Source: Verrucomicrobiaceae bacterium (lineage in GTDB: Bacteria; Verrucomicrobiota; Verrucomicrobiia; Verrucomicrobiales; Akkermansiaceae). From it: DNA of 64,000 nt. Where the stretch lies: positions 17,578 through 81,577 of the forward strand of contig JAIYDP010000024.1 in assembly GCA_027487435.1 (NCBI GenBank), in the 5' to 3' direction. The first letter of the stretch is position 1; each line of letters begins with the position of its first letter. The position numbers and the translations under genes were made by a program. This document shows positions 17,104 to 25,233 of the stretch, piece after piece. The notes below the pieces were generated by a model that saw nothing but the letters and a program-made list of their open reading frames with translations, had not been told where the DNA came from and ran no database searches.

Positions 17104-19659
17104 TCAACTTTCTTTCAACAAGCGGCGCAGCTGCTGTTCCACGGCATCGAAGGCTTGGCGGCGGCTGGGCCATTGATCCACGGCTTTGAGGTTGTTGCTG
17201 CGGTCTGCTGGCAACATTTGCAGATGTGCGAGGGGTGAATCTTTCCATCCGCAATTTTGCCCTAACACGATCGGGATCACTAATGGGGAGCGCCACTTGA
17301 TGGGTGCTTCTTTGAGACGCTCTAGAGCGCGTGCCATTTCCACCTTACGAATGTAGGTGGAGCGTAGCGATTCCGTGCTGATGAGGAAAATGATGATGTC
17401 CGCTACTTCCAGCTGGCTGCGGATTTCTTGATCAAATTCTTGCGACGGCAGGATTTTGCCATCGTGCCATGAGTCGATCAGGCCATCCATTTCCATGACT
17501 TCTAGGTTCTGTAAGAAAACATCACGGTGAGCAGCATCCTTGTGCGCGTAGCTCAGAAACACTTTCGGGCGCGGTGCGAGAGTAGCTCTGGCATTCTCCT
17601 GCCGCTCCTTGCCCTCAGGCGCGGCGACGCGATTGAGTTCCTGCGTCTGATCGATGCGTATGCTGCCCTGATCCGTGGGGACGGTGCTGATGGCATGATT
17701 TTTCTCATCTTTTACGAGGGTGATGATTTTCTGATAACTGCCAGGCTGGCTTTCCAGCTCCATGTATTCCTGCGCGTCTGCCACTCCATATTTGGCATGA
17801 ATGTCGCGGAAATGTGCGCGGATCAATTTGGTAAGTCGCAGTCGCGCCGCTGCGGAGCCGATGACACTTACCTCAATGCGCTGGCGCGTGGCTTCTGCCA
17901 TGACTAAGGCACGCGCCGTGCCAGAGGACTCGATGTCTTGCATCTCTACGATCACGCCATCGCGCCAGACGATGTTCTCATACACCAGCGGATGCACGCG
18001 CACGATGAAACGCGGCAGCAAGCCCTTTTGCAGCAAGTCATATTGGTAACGCAGGCGCGTGGCTGGCTGGGTGAACCATTCTTGGCCGAGAGCTTTGGGG
18101 GCTTGGCGGGACAGTTGTTGCGGGATCAACCACGTATCATCACTGCCTTCCAGTGCGTAGCAAATCTCAAAGCGTTCCATTAGGCCGATGACATAGCGCA
18201 CCATGTCGATTGGGCGGCCTTCGGCATCGAGCTGCACTTTTTCCTCCGGTAGTGCCTTACGTGCTTCCTCCAAGGTCAGCTTGCCATCAAAACGTTCCGT
18301 CTGAAATTGCCGCTCCTCCACCGCACGGATCAGCCGATAGACACTCTCCGTGACCCAGCGCGGATTCAGCACCGTGGTGTCATGAAGCCGCTCATCATCG
18401 GCGTAGTGAAGGATGATGCCGAGGTGGTGCAAGATTTCCGCGAGGGAGTTTTGCTGCCCTTTCTCGCTGATCTTATGCTCCTCGCAGATGCGGCGAAATT
18501 CACAGAGCGGCAGATAGTGCTCCTTCATCCCCGCCATGCGCTCTTTCACGTCAAACCACAGTCGCGGAAACTTTACGGTGACACTCTTCATGCCACGGGC
18601 GGTTTCTAGGATCAACCTACCCAACTCACTGATGCCAAGTCCCGTGCGGCAATCCGTTGGCAAAAAGGCGCGAATCTGGGGAAAATCCCGGCGAAGGGTG
18701 AATTCATTTACGGCAAAGGGCTTTAAGTCCCACTTATTGAGCAACACGATCACGGGCGAGTCGCCGCCAAAGGAACGGATCATGCGCAGCCAATACTCGG
18801 CATCACGATCCTGCGAATCGCTGCGGCCATCTAAGACTAAGAGATAGAGACTGCGGTGAGTCAGGAAAAATTGGTGCGTGGCATGAGTGATCTCCTGCCC
18901 GGCAAAGTCCCAGATGTGCGCCGTGATCCCGTCCTTGCGCCGCTCCAATTCCCAATCCTGAATCTGGATGCCCTGCGTTTCTTTCTCCGCCTCGTCGAAA
19001 CGATTTTGGACAAGGCGCTTGCGCACGGAAGTTTTGCCAGCTTCACCCCAGCCGACGAGGATGATTTTCACTTCGTTCAGTGCCTTGGTGCCGCCAGCTT
19101 GGCGGGTAAAGTAGTAATCCAGAATCGCACGCGGCGAGGCTGGAGCGACATTACTATTATCAACATCATCTTCCGAAGGCCCCAATACCTCCCCAGGCAA
19201 AGCCAGCCCAGAGTTGCCATGGAGGAAAAGCTTTTCCAACGCCGTTAGCTTGACGATCTCCGGCGGCAGGGTGCTCAGTTGATTTCCCCAGAGGACAAGC
19301 TCCTTGAGCGCGGTGAGCTGGCCGATCTCCGGCGGCAGGGTGCTCAGTTGATTTTCGCTGAGGTCAAGCCATTCGAGCGCGGTGAGCTTGCCGATCTCCG
19401 GCGGCAGGGCGCTCAGTTGATTTATGCCGAGGTAAAGAGTATCGAGCTTAGTGAGCTGGCCGATTTCCGGCGGCAGGGTGCTCAGTTGATTTCCGTAGAG
19501 ATCAAGCCGCGTGAGTGCAGTGAGCTTGCCGATCTCCGGCGGCAGGACGGTAAGACCTAAGGAGTCCAAACGAAGAGTTTCAACCTGCACTGCTTTCTGA
19601 GGGTACTCTTCAATCAACCTCAGTGCCTCGTCATAGGCTTTCTGCTCTCTTGCCGTCAT
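17104..19659 (-). CDS. LRR-Roco GTPase with C-terminal TIR domain
   Basis: An 851-residue multidomain protein. Residues about 27-160 hold five to six leucine-rich repeats of 23 residues (LPPEIGKLTALTRLDLYGNQ type). Residues about 196-370 form a Roc GTPase: P-loop GWGEAGKT (203-210), DFAGQE (G3), NKWD (G4). A COR-like dimerisation region spans about 380-640. A TIR domain closes the protein from about residue 698 (KVFLSYAHKD), with STYIRKVEM placing Glu774 where TIR NADases have their catalytic glutamate. The protein therefore looks like a sensor (LRR), switch (Roc-COR) and NAD-consuming or signalling effector (TIR). It lies between an unrecognised gene (13 bp upstream) and the Septu pair. Immune function is inferred from architecture and context. 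Confidence 0.88.
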   Translation of the reverse strand: MTAREQKAYDEALRLIEEYPQKAVQVETLRLDSLGLTVLPPEIGKLTALTRLDLYGNQLSTLPPEIGQLTKLDTLYLGINQLSALPPEIGKLTALEWLDLSENQLSTLPPEIGQLTALKELVLWGNQLSTLPPEIVKLTALEKLFLHGNSGLALPGEVLGPSEDDVDNSNVAPASPRAILDYYFTRQAGGTKALNEVKIILVGWGEAGKTSVRKRLVQNRFDEAEKETQGIQIQDWELERRKDGITAHIWDFAGQEITHATHQFFLTHRSLYLLVLDGRSDSQDRDAEYWLRMIRSFGGDSPVIVLLNKWDLKPFAVNEFTLRRDFPQIRAFLPTDCRTGLGISELGRLILETARGMKSVTVKFPRLWFDVKERMAGMKEHYLPLCEFRRICEEHKISEKGQQNSLAEILHHLGIILHYADDERLHDTTVLNPRWVTESVYRLIRAVEERQFQTERFDGKLTLEEARKALPEEKVQLDAEGRPIDMVRYVIGLMERFEICYALEGSDDTWLIPQQLSRQAPKALGQEWFTQPATRLRYQYDLLQKGLLPRFIVRVHPLVYENIVWRDGVIVEMQDIESSGTARALVMAEATRQRIEVSVIGSAAARLRLTKLIRAHFRDIHAKYGVADAQEYMELESQPGSYQKIITLVKDEKNHAISTVPTDQGSIRIDQTQELNRVAAPEGKERQENARATLAPRPKVFLSYAHKDAAHRDVFLQNLEVMEMDGLIDSWHDGKILPSQEFDQEIRSQLEVADIIIFLISTESLRSTYIRKVEMARALERLKEAPIKWRSPLVIPIVLGQNCGWKDSPLAHLQMLPADRSNNLKAVDQWPSRRQAFDAVEQQLRRLLKES
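19258..19602 (-). repeat. Five 69-bp tandem repeats encoding the LRRs
   Basis: Copies begin at 19258, 19327, 19396, 19465 and 19534, exactly 69 bp apart, each starting CTCCGGCGGCAGG (one has TTCCGG). Nucleotide identity between units is high, higher than needed to keep the LRR consensus, so copy number could change by recombination or slippage without breaking the frame. Confidence 0.88.
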
Positions 19660-19672
19660 CTGCCGATCCCTC

Positions 19673-20380
19673 TTAACCTTGCGGAGTTGGAGCTACAGGT
19701 TCCTCTTCGCTGCGGTCGGGGTCTTCTAGGAGGGATTGGTTGAAGTAGTCTTTGGCGCGTTCGGGGTGGCCGATGTGGTGGGCGGCGATGGTTAGGATGT
19801 TTTTGCCGAGCTGTAGTTCTAAGTCGGTGCGGGCGGCGGCGAGTGTGGCGCGGGCTTGGGCGAGTTCGCCTTTGGCATCGACTTGACCTTCGCGGGCACC
19901 ATTGTAGGTGGTTTTTAGGGCGGTGAACTCGGCGAGCAAGTCGGCACCTAGGGCGGCTTGATGTTTGGCGGCGGCGGTGATGAGGCGTTCGAGCAGGGCG
20001 GGCACTTGGCCGATGCGGGCTTTGGTGACCTCGCTGATGCCGCGTGGGAAAAACTCGGCGTAGGCGGCACTTTCTTTGGCGAATTTGTCGCGGATGCGGC
20101 CTTCGCGCTGGCGAACGGTGCTGCGGATGAGTTGAAATGCTTCGCCCCTGGTGATGGTGCCGCCGATCTGCCCTGCCAAGAGCACGGTGCGGGCGGAAAG
20201 CGCTGCATCAAAGGCATCGAACGCCGCTTGGGTGGGCGCGTTCAGTGCGACGAGGTTGGCGGGAAGTGCCGGGATGGCACTGAGCTTGCCGAGGTGGTCT
20301 TCCGCAAACTGGCGGAGTTCTTCGGCACTGATTTCACGGTTGGACAGATGGTTTTCAAAGAGTCGTTCGATGGCAATCAT
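19673..20380 (-). CDS. Unrecognised helical protein heading the Roco-Septu cluster
   Basis: A 235-residue protein starting at MIAIERLFENHLS (20380). It is Ala/Leu/Glu-rich and almost entirely helical, with long heptad-like stretches (AKGELAQARATLAAARTDLEL type), no signal peptide and no catalytic motif; the C-terminus is acidic and Pro-rich (EDPDRSEEEPVAPTPQG). I do not recognise the family. The reading frame stays open upstream through the 42-bp repeats to an ATG at 20740, which would add 120 residues with seven copies of a 14-residue MAFPIFGQALSRGK-type unit. I favour the short form, because the repeats are open in three frames and so the open frame is not evidence of coding. The gene ends 13 bp before the Roco-TIR start, so it is probably co-transcribed. 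Confidence 0.68.
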   Translation of the reverse strand: MIAIERLFENHLSNREISAEELRQFAEDHLGKLSAIPALPANLVALNAPTQAAFDAFDAALSARTVLLAGQIGGTITRGEAFQLIRSTVRQREGRIRDKFAKESAAYAEFFPRGISEVTKARIGQVPALLERLITAAAKHQAALGADLLAEFTALKTTYNGAREGQVDAKGELAQARATLAAARTDLELQLGKNILTIAAHHIGHPERAKDYFNQSLLEDPDRSEEEPVAPTPQG

Positions 20381-20477
20381 GATTGTAATTAGCACTTCTG
20401 ATGGGTCTTTGACAAGCGGAAACATCACATTTTCTACGAGTAGCTTTGCAGAAATGAAAAATACGATTCCTAAAATC

Positions 20478-20813
20478 GGGAATGCCATTTTCCCTTGAGA
20501 AAGTCCCTGTCCGAAAATTGGGAATGCCATTTTCCCTTCGGAAAGTGCCAGTCCGAAAATTGGGAATACCATTTTCCCTTGGGAAAGTGCCTGTCCGAAA
20601 ATTGGGAATGCCATTTTCCCTCGGGAAAGTGCCTGTCCTAAAACTGGGAATGCCACTTTCCCTCGGGAAAGTGCCAATCCGAAAATCGGGAGTGCCATTT
20701 TCCCTCGGGAAAGTGCCTGTCCTGAAATCGGGAATGCCATTTTCCCTCAGGAAAGTGCCAGTCCGAAAATTGGGAGTGCCATTTTCCCTTCGGAATGGGC
20801 TAGTCCGAAAATC
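20478..20813. repeat. Eight-unit 42-bp tandem repeat with a hairpin in each unit
   Basis: Units start at 20478, 20520, 20562, 20604, 20646, 20688, 20730 and 20772, each exactly 42 bp, beginning GGGAATGCCATTTTCCC and ending GTCCGAAAATT, with a few substitutions. Inside every unit CATTTTCC and GGAAAGTG flank a four-base loop (CTCG, CTTC or CTTG); in the fifth unit the arms are perfect (CACTTTCCC/GGGAAAGTG). A second dyad GGGAA/TTCCC overlaps it. There are no spacers, so this is not a CRISPR array. It lies 98-433 bp upstream of the first gene of the Roco-Septu cluster. Confidence 0.95.
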
Positions 20814-20970
20814 GGGTGTGACTGGAGCAAACAAACACATCCATGAATTTTCAAAATACGCTGTAAAAATCATGTGATATTGTGGTCGGCGATTTTTTTC
20901 CGTTCTTTTTCCAACGATGCGACTTTGTGACACGGACATTGTCGAAGTCGTTGCCCTTGCGGGAGATTGA

Positions 20971-22392
20971 TTAGACCAGCATGCCGATGGGTGGTGCGGG
21001 GTTGGTGATGCTGTAGAACTCGCCAATGTTCGGCAAAATCAGCGGTAATTGGCTTTTACTGACGCCGAGCCACAAAGCCAGTTCGGCGAAAAATTCATCG
21101 CAACTGGTGGTGGGGATGAAGCGTCCGCGCCCGGTATCGAGCGGGTTGACTTCGGGACCGCTTTCGGGATTGGTGACGAGAGAGGGGTATTGTCCAAAAA
21201 TGCGTTTCCCCTGCACGCCACCGCCAACGACGAGTTGGTTACCACCCCAGGCGTGATCGGAGCCGCGACCATTGCTGGTGAGCGTGCGGCCGAAGTCCGA
21301 TGCCGTATAAAGGCAGACCTGATCCTGCAATCCCATGGCGACCATGGCGGCATGGAAGGCTCCGATGGCGGCGCTGACTTCGGGAAGCATGGTGGCCTGA
21401 TTGTTGAGGACTTCATCGTGATGATCCCAGCCACCGCGTTGGACGAAGAACGTTTGCCGAACGGCACCGAGTGCGTTGCGACCTTGGATGGTACGGGCGA
21501 TCATGGCGAGACGGTTGCCGATGTAGGTGTTGGGAAATGTGATGCCCGCAGGCAGTGGCGGCGCGGTGGCGGCGGCAAAGACTTGGTAGGCATCCAGTGC
21601 TTGTTTTTTCTTCTGGTTAAAGGTTTGCGCCAGAAGGTTGTTGTATTGCTGGGCGAGTTGGGAATCGACCGCGGCGGACATAGCGTTTTGCAAGTCCTGG
21701 TATTGCTGCCATGAGGAGTTGTAGCCGCTGAGGGCGATGGCACCAGTGGGGGTGATGCTGTATTCGGCGCTGTTATTTCCGGTTTGCCAGACGTTCGAGC
21801 CATCGAGAGAAATTTGCATGGGCACGACTTGACTGCTGTTGGTCTGGCGCAGGATGTCCGCCATTCTGCCGCTCCAGCCGATGCCGCTGCGGGCGTGGGG
21901 AATGCTGGTCTGCCATTGTTCGATCTGGTCACTGTGGGAATAAAGCCCCAGTGGAAGGCGCTTGAGGTTTTGTGCGACCTGGGTGCGGTTGGCGACGGGT
22001 TCGATGAGGGTGCCGACATTGGCGACAAATGAGGCGTGGCCGTTTTCGAATAGCGATGCGACTTCCGGCATTCCACCATGAACGTAGTATCCTGGCTGTG
22101 CGATGGGATTGATCGGGATGAGATTAGCGGGAGGTAGAGCGAGGTCGGCACGGCTGGCGGTATATTGGGCATAGGCTGTGGCCTCGCGTGGCACGAGCAT
22201 GTTGAACGAATCGTTGCCGCCGGAGAGGAAGAGGCAAACGAGGGCGCGGTATTCTCCGGATCCGGGGACAGCGGCATTGGCAATGCCTTGGCTGAGGCGC
22301 AGGTTGATCAGGGTATTGAGGATGGATACCGAGCTGATGGCGGCGCAACTGCCTTGACCGAGAAAGTGGCGGCGGGAAATGGGTGGGTTCAT
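20971..22392 (-). CDS. DUF1501 domain protein with Tat signal
   Basis: A 473-residue protein from the ATG at 22392 (MNPPISRRHFLGQG), which places a twin-arginine SRRHFLG motif at the N-terminus as usual for this family; longer frames run into the upstream gene. Conserved DUF1501 segments include LVCLFLSGGNDSFNMLVP, SDFGRTLTSNGRGSDHAWGG and a C-terminal LALWLGV region. DUF1501 proteins belong to the alkaline-phosphatase/sulfatase-like fold and are exported; the substrate is unknown. It starts 2 bp after the DUF1800 stop, and such DUF1800-DUF1501 pairs are typical of Verrucomicrobia and Planctomycetes. Confidence 0.88.
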   Translation of the reverse strand: MNPPISRRHFLGQGSCAAISSVSILNTLINLRLSQGIANAAVPGSGEYRALVCLFLSGGNDSFNMLVPREATAYAQYTASRADLALPPANLIPINPIAQPGYYVHGGMPEVASLFENGHASFVANVGTLIEPVANRTQVAQNLKRLPLGLYSHSDQIEQWQTSIPHARSGIGWSGRMADILRQTNSSQVVPMQISLDGSNVWQTGNNSAEYSITPTGAIALSGYNSSWQQYQDLQNAMSAAVDSQLAQQYNNLLAQTFNQKKKQALDAYQVFAAATAPPLPAGITFPNTYIGNRLAMIARTIQGRNALGAVRQTFFVQRGGWDHHDEVLNNQATMLPEVSAAIGAFHAAMVAMGLQDQVCLYTASDFGRTLTSNGRGSDHAWGGNQLVVGGGVQGKRIFGQYPSLVTNPESGPEVNPLDTGRGRFIPTTSCDEFFAELALWLGVSKSQLPLILPNIGEFYSITNPAPPIGMLV

Positions 22393-22394
22393 GG

Positions 22395-25013
22395 TTAGCG
22401 AAGTACGTTGAATTCTGGAGAGGTGGTGATGAGATAAACGGCGAGGCGGAAGCGTTGGCGATGCCATTGCCACGTGGGCGGATTGAGGCGCAGCATGGCT
22501 TCGCGGATGATTTGGAATTGTTTCGGCGAGAGGGTGCCGCCGGTGAGCGCAAGGTCGAGACGGCGCAACAAAGGATCGGGATCCAACGCGGGACCGGCTG
22601 GCACGTCTTGAGCGATTTGTGCGGTGGGGACGATGTAGGAGAGTTCCTCGTTGAGGTTGAGGCGAACGGAGTTTGCGGGTGTGCCGGAACCTTGCACATG
22701 AAGATCATTGAGTGTGTGTTCCCAGAAATAGTTTGCCCCCGTGACGGCAGTGGTGGCGTTGAGGATTTGGAATTCTGGAGCGACTTTTCCCGCCTCAGTG
22801 AGCGCGCCCTGTGGACTGTGTGTGGGGAGGAAAAAATTGAAGACGCTTGGTGCGTTAAGGGCATCCTGTCCGTGAGCGAGACTCATTTGTGTGAGCACGT
22901 ACCAGCCACCGGTGGCGGAGGCATTGAAGGCATTGGCGAAGTTGACGACGCGCAGCAATGGCTCGCGCAGCTTGCCCCAAGTGGAGCCGTTCATCATTGC
23001 GGGATCACGCGCTTCGGGGTCGAGCAACACGGCTTTGATGACGGCTTTCAGGTCGCCGCGCACGCCGTTGCCATTGTCGGCGAATTTCTGTGCGACTCGC
23101 TCGACGTATTCCTGGCTGGGGTTAGAAGTGACGAAGCGTTGGATGAGTTGTTTGCCAAGAAAGGGCCCGACGTTAGGATGGTGGAAGAGGATATCGATGG
23201 CGGCATTCACATCCGCGAGGCCAGCGGTGCCGGTGTTTCCAGCACTAGGAGTACGGGCGGGCAGTGCGACGCCGAAGAGGTTTTTGGCATCGCAATCATG
23301 CTGGGCGTCCCATATTTTCATGGGCTGGGTGAAATCGCGCGGCCAAAGCTGGAAGTTGCTATTGTTGCCGAAGGATAGCCCAGTGAAAACGCGAGCGAGT
23401 TCGGTGATGTCGCCGTTGTCGTAGGTGGGGATCGGTTGATCGAGTGGCACGACGTTGCCGGATGGATCGAGGTCTGTGCCGTCTGAGAGGTAGAGCGTGC
23501 CGTTCTGGTTCAAGCGCCAGAGGCCGATAGAAAACAACTGCATGATTTCACGAGCGAAATTTTCATCAGGGAAAATGTTGTTCACTGGATCGGCCTTGAC
23601 GTTGCCGAGGTGGGAAAGGTAAATGCCCATGACGGGATGCATGGCGACGTCGTAGAGCAGATCGCGGTAGTTGCCGAAGGCGTGCGTGACGAGCCTGTCA
23701 TAGTAGTTAGCGAGGCCGCTGCGCTCGACGGATAGTGTTTCTGGTCGATCACTAACGACGAGGATCTCGCTGAGGGCGAAGGCGAGACGTTGTCGCAGAG
23801 GATCGGGGAGTTGGGATGTCGGTGCATCGGGGCGGAGTTTTGGCACGCCCATGACGCGGTTCCACCATGCCACTTGGGTGGACGCGCCGTAGATGCCGAG
23901 GGCTTGTCCATTGGCCGCTTGCCACTCAGTCCAGGGTTGCAAAAGTCCCAGCGGGCGGGTGAACTGATCATCGATCCATGCGTCGTATCCTTGTGCCATA
24001 AGAGACTCGATATTTTCGGGGATTTCATCGGCATCATTTACGTCCTCATTTGGCCCGAAAGCAGCTTGGATCAGAAAACGGGCGGCAGACTTTGCGGACG
24101 GGAGACTGCTAGGCGTTTCATTTTCCAACTGCACCGTGCCAGTCGTGATTGCGCCCAGCGTGTAGCCTGTGCCGGCAAGTGCGGTGACGGTGATGGTCTC
24201 CGTGGATTCGGCATCATCTGAATCGGCGATGGCGGATAGCTCGATGGCTACCTCGCGAACACCGGCGGCGAATACCACGGGCGAGGCGATGTTGCTTGTG
24301 TAGTCGGCACCCTGAGTGGCGGTGCCGCTGAAGGTGATGGGAACGGAAAGAGGTTTCAATCCGCCGCTGCGGCGCAATACGATGATGGCGGGATCAGGCC
24401 AGCGTTCGGATAGATTCGAGTCGAGCACGGAAACGCTGATGGTGCTGGTGGCATTCAATCCTGCGGTGACGCGCGCCAGATCGAGGGTGTCCCTGCGATC
24501 CGTGCGGTTGGTGAAGGGGGAGAATCCTAACCAGCCTTCTTCCGCATCGTTGACGCCGTCGGCATCGGTATCGACGTCATCGACTTTGAGGCGCCAGAAT
24601 TTTTTTTGTCCATCTGCTGGTAAAAAAATGGATGTTTGCCCTGCTTGGCGAGCTACCTCCATGCGGTCTGTGAACCAGGCATCCAGGGCGAGGTTGTGCG
24701 AAGCTTCGATGCGGTAGCGCTTGCCCGGGATGCGGTCATAGCCGAACTCGAATTGTCCGGAAACCGATGGAGAAAAGGAAAGGGCGGGATAGGAAGTGGC
24801 GAGAAAGGGATGGGTGCCCGCTGCGCTTTCCTGCGCATTGTTCCAGCCATCACCATCGGCATCGCCGGCTGCGGTGAGTGACTGCGCGTTATGAATGATT
24901 TCCCAGATGTCATTGAGGCCATCGTTGTCGGCATCGATGGCGGACGATGGTGCGGCCACAGTGAGCAAGGATGCGGAGGCGAGGAGGATGATTCTTGTCG
25001 ATGATGTCTTCAT
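22395..25013 (-). CDS. Secreted DUF1800 protein with TSP3 and Calx-beta regions
   Basis: An 872-residue exported protein from the ATG at 25013 (MKTSSTRIILLASASLLTVA signal peptide). The mature N-terminus has a thrombospondin-type-3/EF-hand-like calcium motif (DADNDGLNDIWE, DADGDGWNNAQE), then a second TSP3-like piece (DVDTDADGVNDAEE). A Calx-beta-like domain (TFSGTATQGADYTSN) follows, and then about 500 residues of DUF1800 (RFLIQAAFGPN, NFAREIMQLFSIGLWRLN). DUF1800 function is unknown; pairing with the Tat-exported DUF1501 partner immediately downstream suggests a shared envelope process. A 220-bp gene-free stretch lies upstream. Confidence 0.88.
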   Translation of the reverse strand: MKTSSTRIILLASASLLTVAAPSSAIDADNDGLNDIWEIIHNAQSLTAAGDADGDGWNNAQESAAGTHPFLATSYPALSFSPSVSGQFEFGYDRIPGKRYRIEASHNLALDAWFTDRMEVARQAGQTSIFLPADGQKKFWRLKVDDVDTDADGVNDAEEGWLGFSPFTNRTDRRDTLDLARVTAGLNATSTISVSVLDSNLSERWPDPAIIVLRRSGGLKPLSVPITFSGTATQGADYTSNIASPVVFAAGVREVAIELSAIADSDDAESTETITVTALAGTGYTLGAITTGTVQLENETPSSLPSAKSAARFLIQAAFGPNEDVNDADEIPENIESLMAQGYDAWIDDQFTRPLGLLQPWTEWQAANGQALGIYGASTQVAWWNRVMGVPKLRPDAPTSQLPDPLRQRLAFALSEILVVSDRPETLSVERSGLANYYDRLVTHAFGNYRDLLYDVAMHPVMGIYLSHLGNVKADPVNNIFPDENFAREIMQLFSIGLWRLNQNGTLYLSDGTDLDPSGNVVPLDQPIPTYDNGDITELARVFTGLSFGNNSNFQLWPRDFTQPMKIWDAQHDCDAKNLFGVALPARTPSAGNTGTAGLADVNAAIDILFHHPNVGPFLGKQLIQRFVTSNPSQEYVERVAQKFADNGNGVRGDLKAVIKAVLLDPEARDPAMMNGSTWGKLREPLLRVVNFANAFNASATGGWYVLTQMSLAHGQDALNAPSVFNFFLPTHSPQGALTEAGKVAPEFQILNATTAVTGANYFWEHTLNDLHVQGSGTPANSVRLNLNEELSYIVPTAQIAQDVPAGPALDPDPLLRRLDLALTGGTLSPKQFQIIREAMLRLNPPTWQWHRQRFRLAVYLITTSPEFNVLR

Positions 25014-25233
25014 GGAGCGTTGGGTTTGCGACGTTGCTTTCACAATTTTGTTTAAGGGAATGAAATGAGTGGAATAAGTCAAGGATGCAAATGATGGGCT
25101 CAAGGCATGGGAGGCATGACGGCGATGACGCGGCAATTTTTCGGATTTCTCGGGTAGGTGATGATGGCAATGTGTTGCATACATCCATTTCCTACTGGAT
25201 TTGCGATTTACGGTTGCAGGAAATTTTTCGCAA

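Noticed and set aside
20478..20813. CRISPR array
   Set aside because: Units are directly adjacent 42-bp copies with no unique spacers and no cas genes near.
20482..20877. 131-codon plus-strand frame through the repeats
   Set aside because: Open only because the 42-bp unit lacks stops in several frames; no ribosome-binding site and no non-repeat content.
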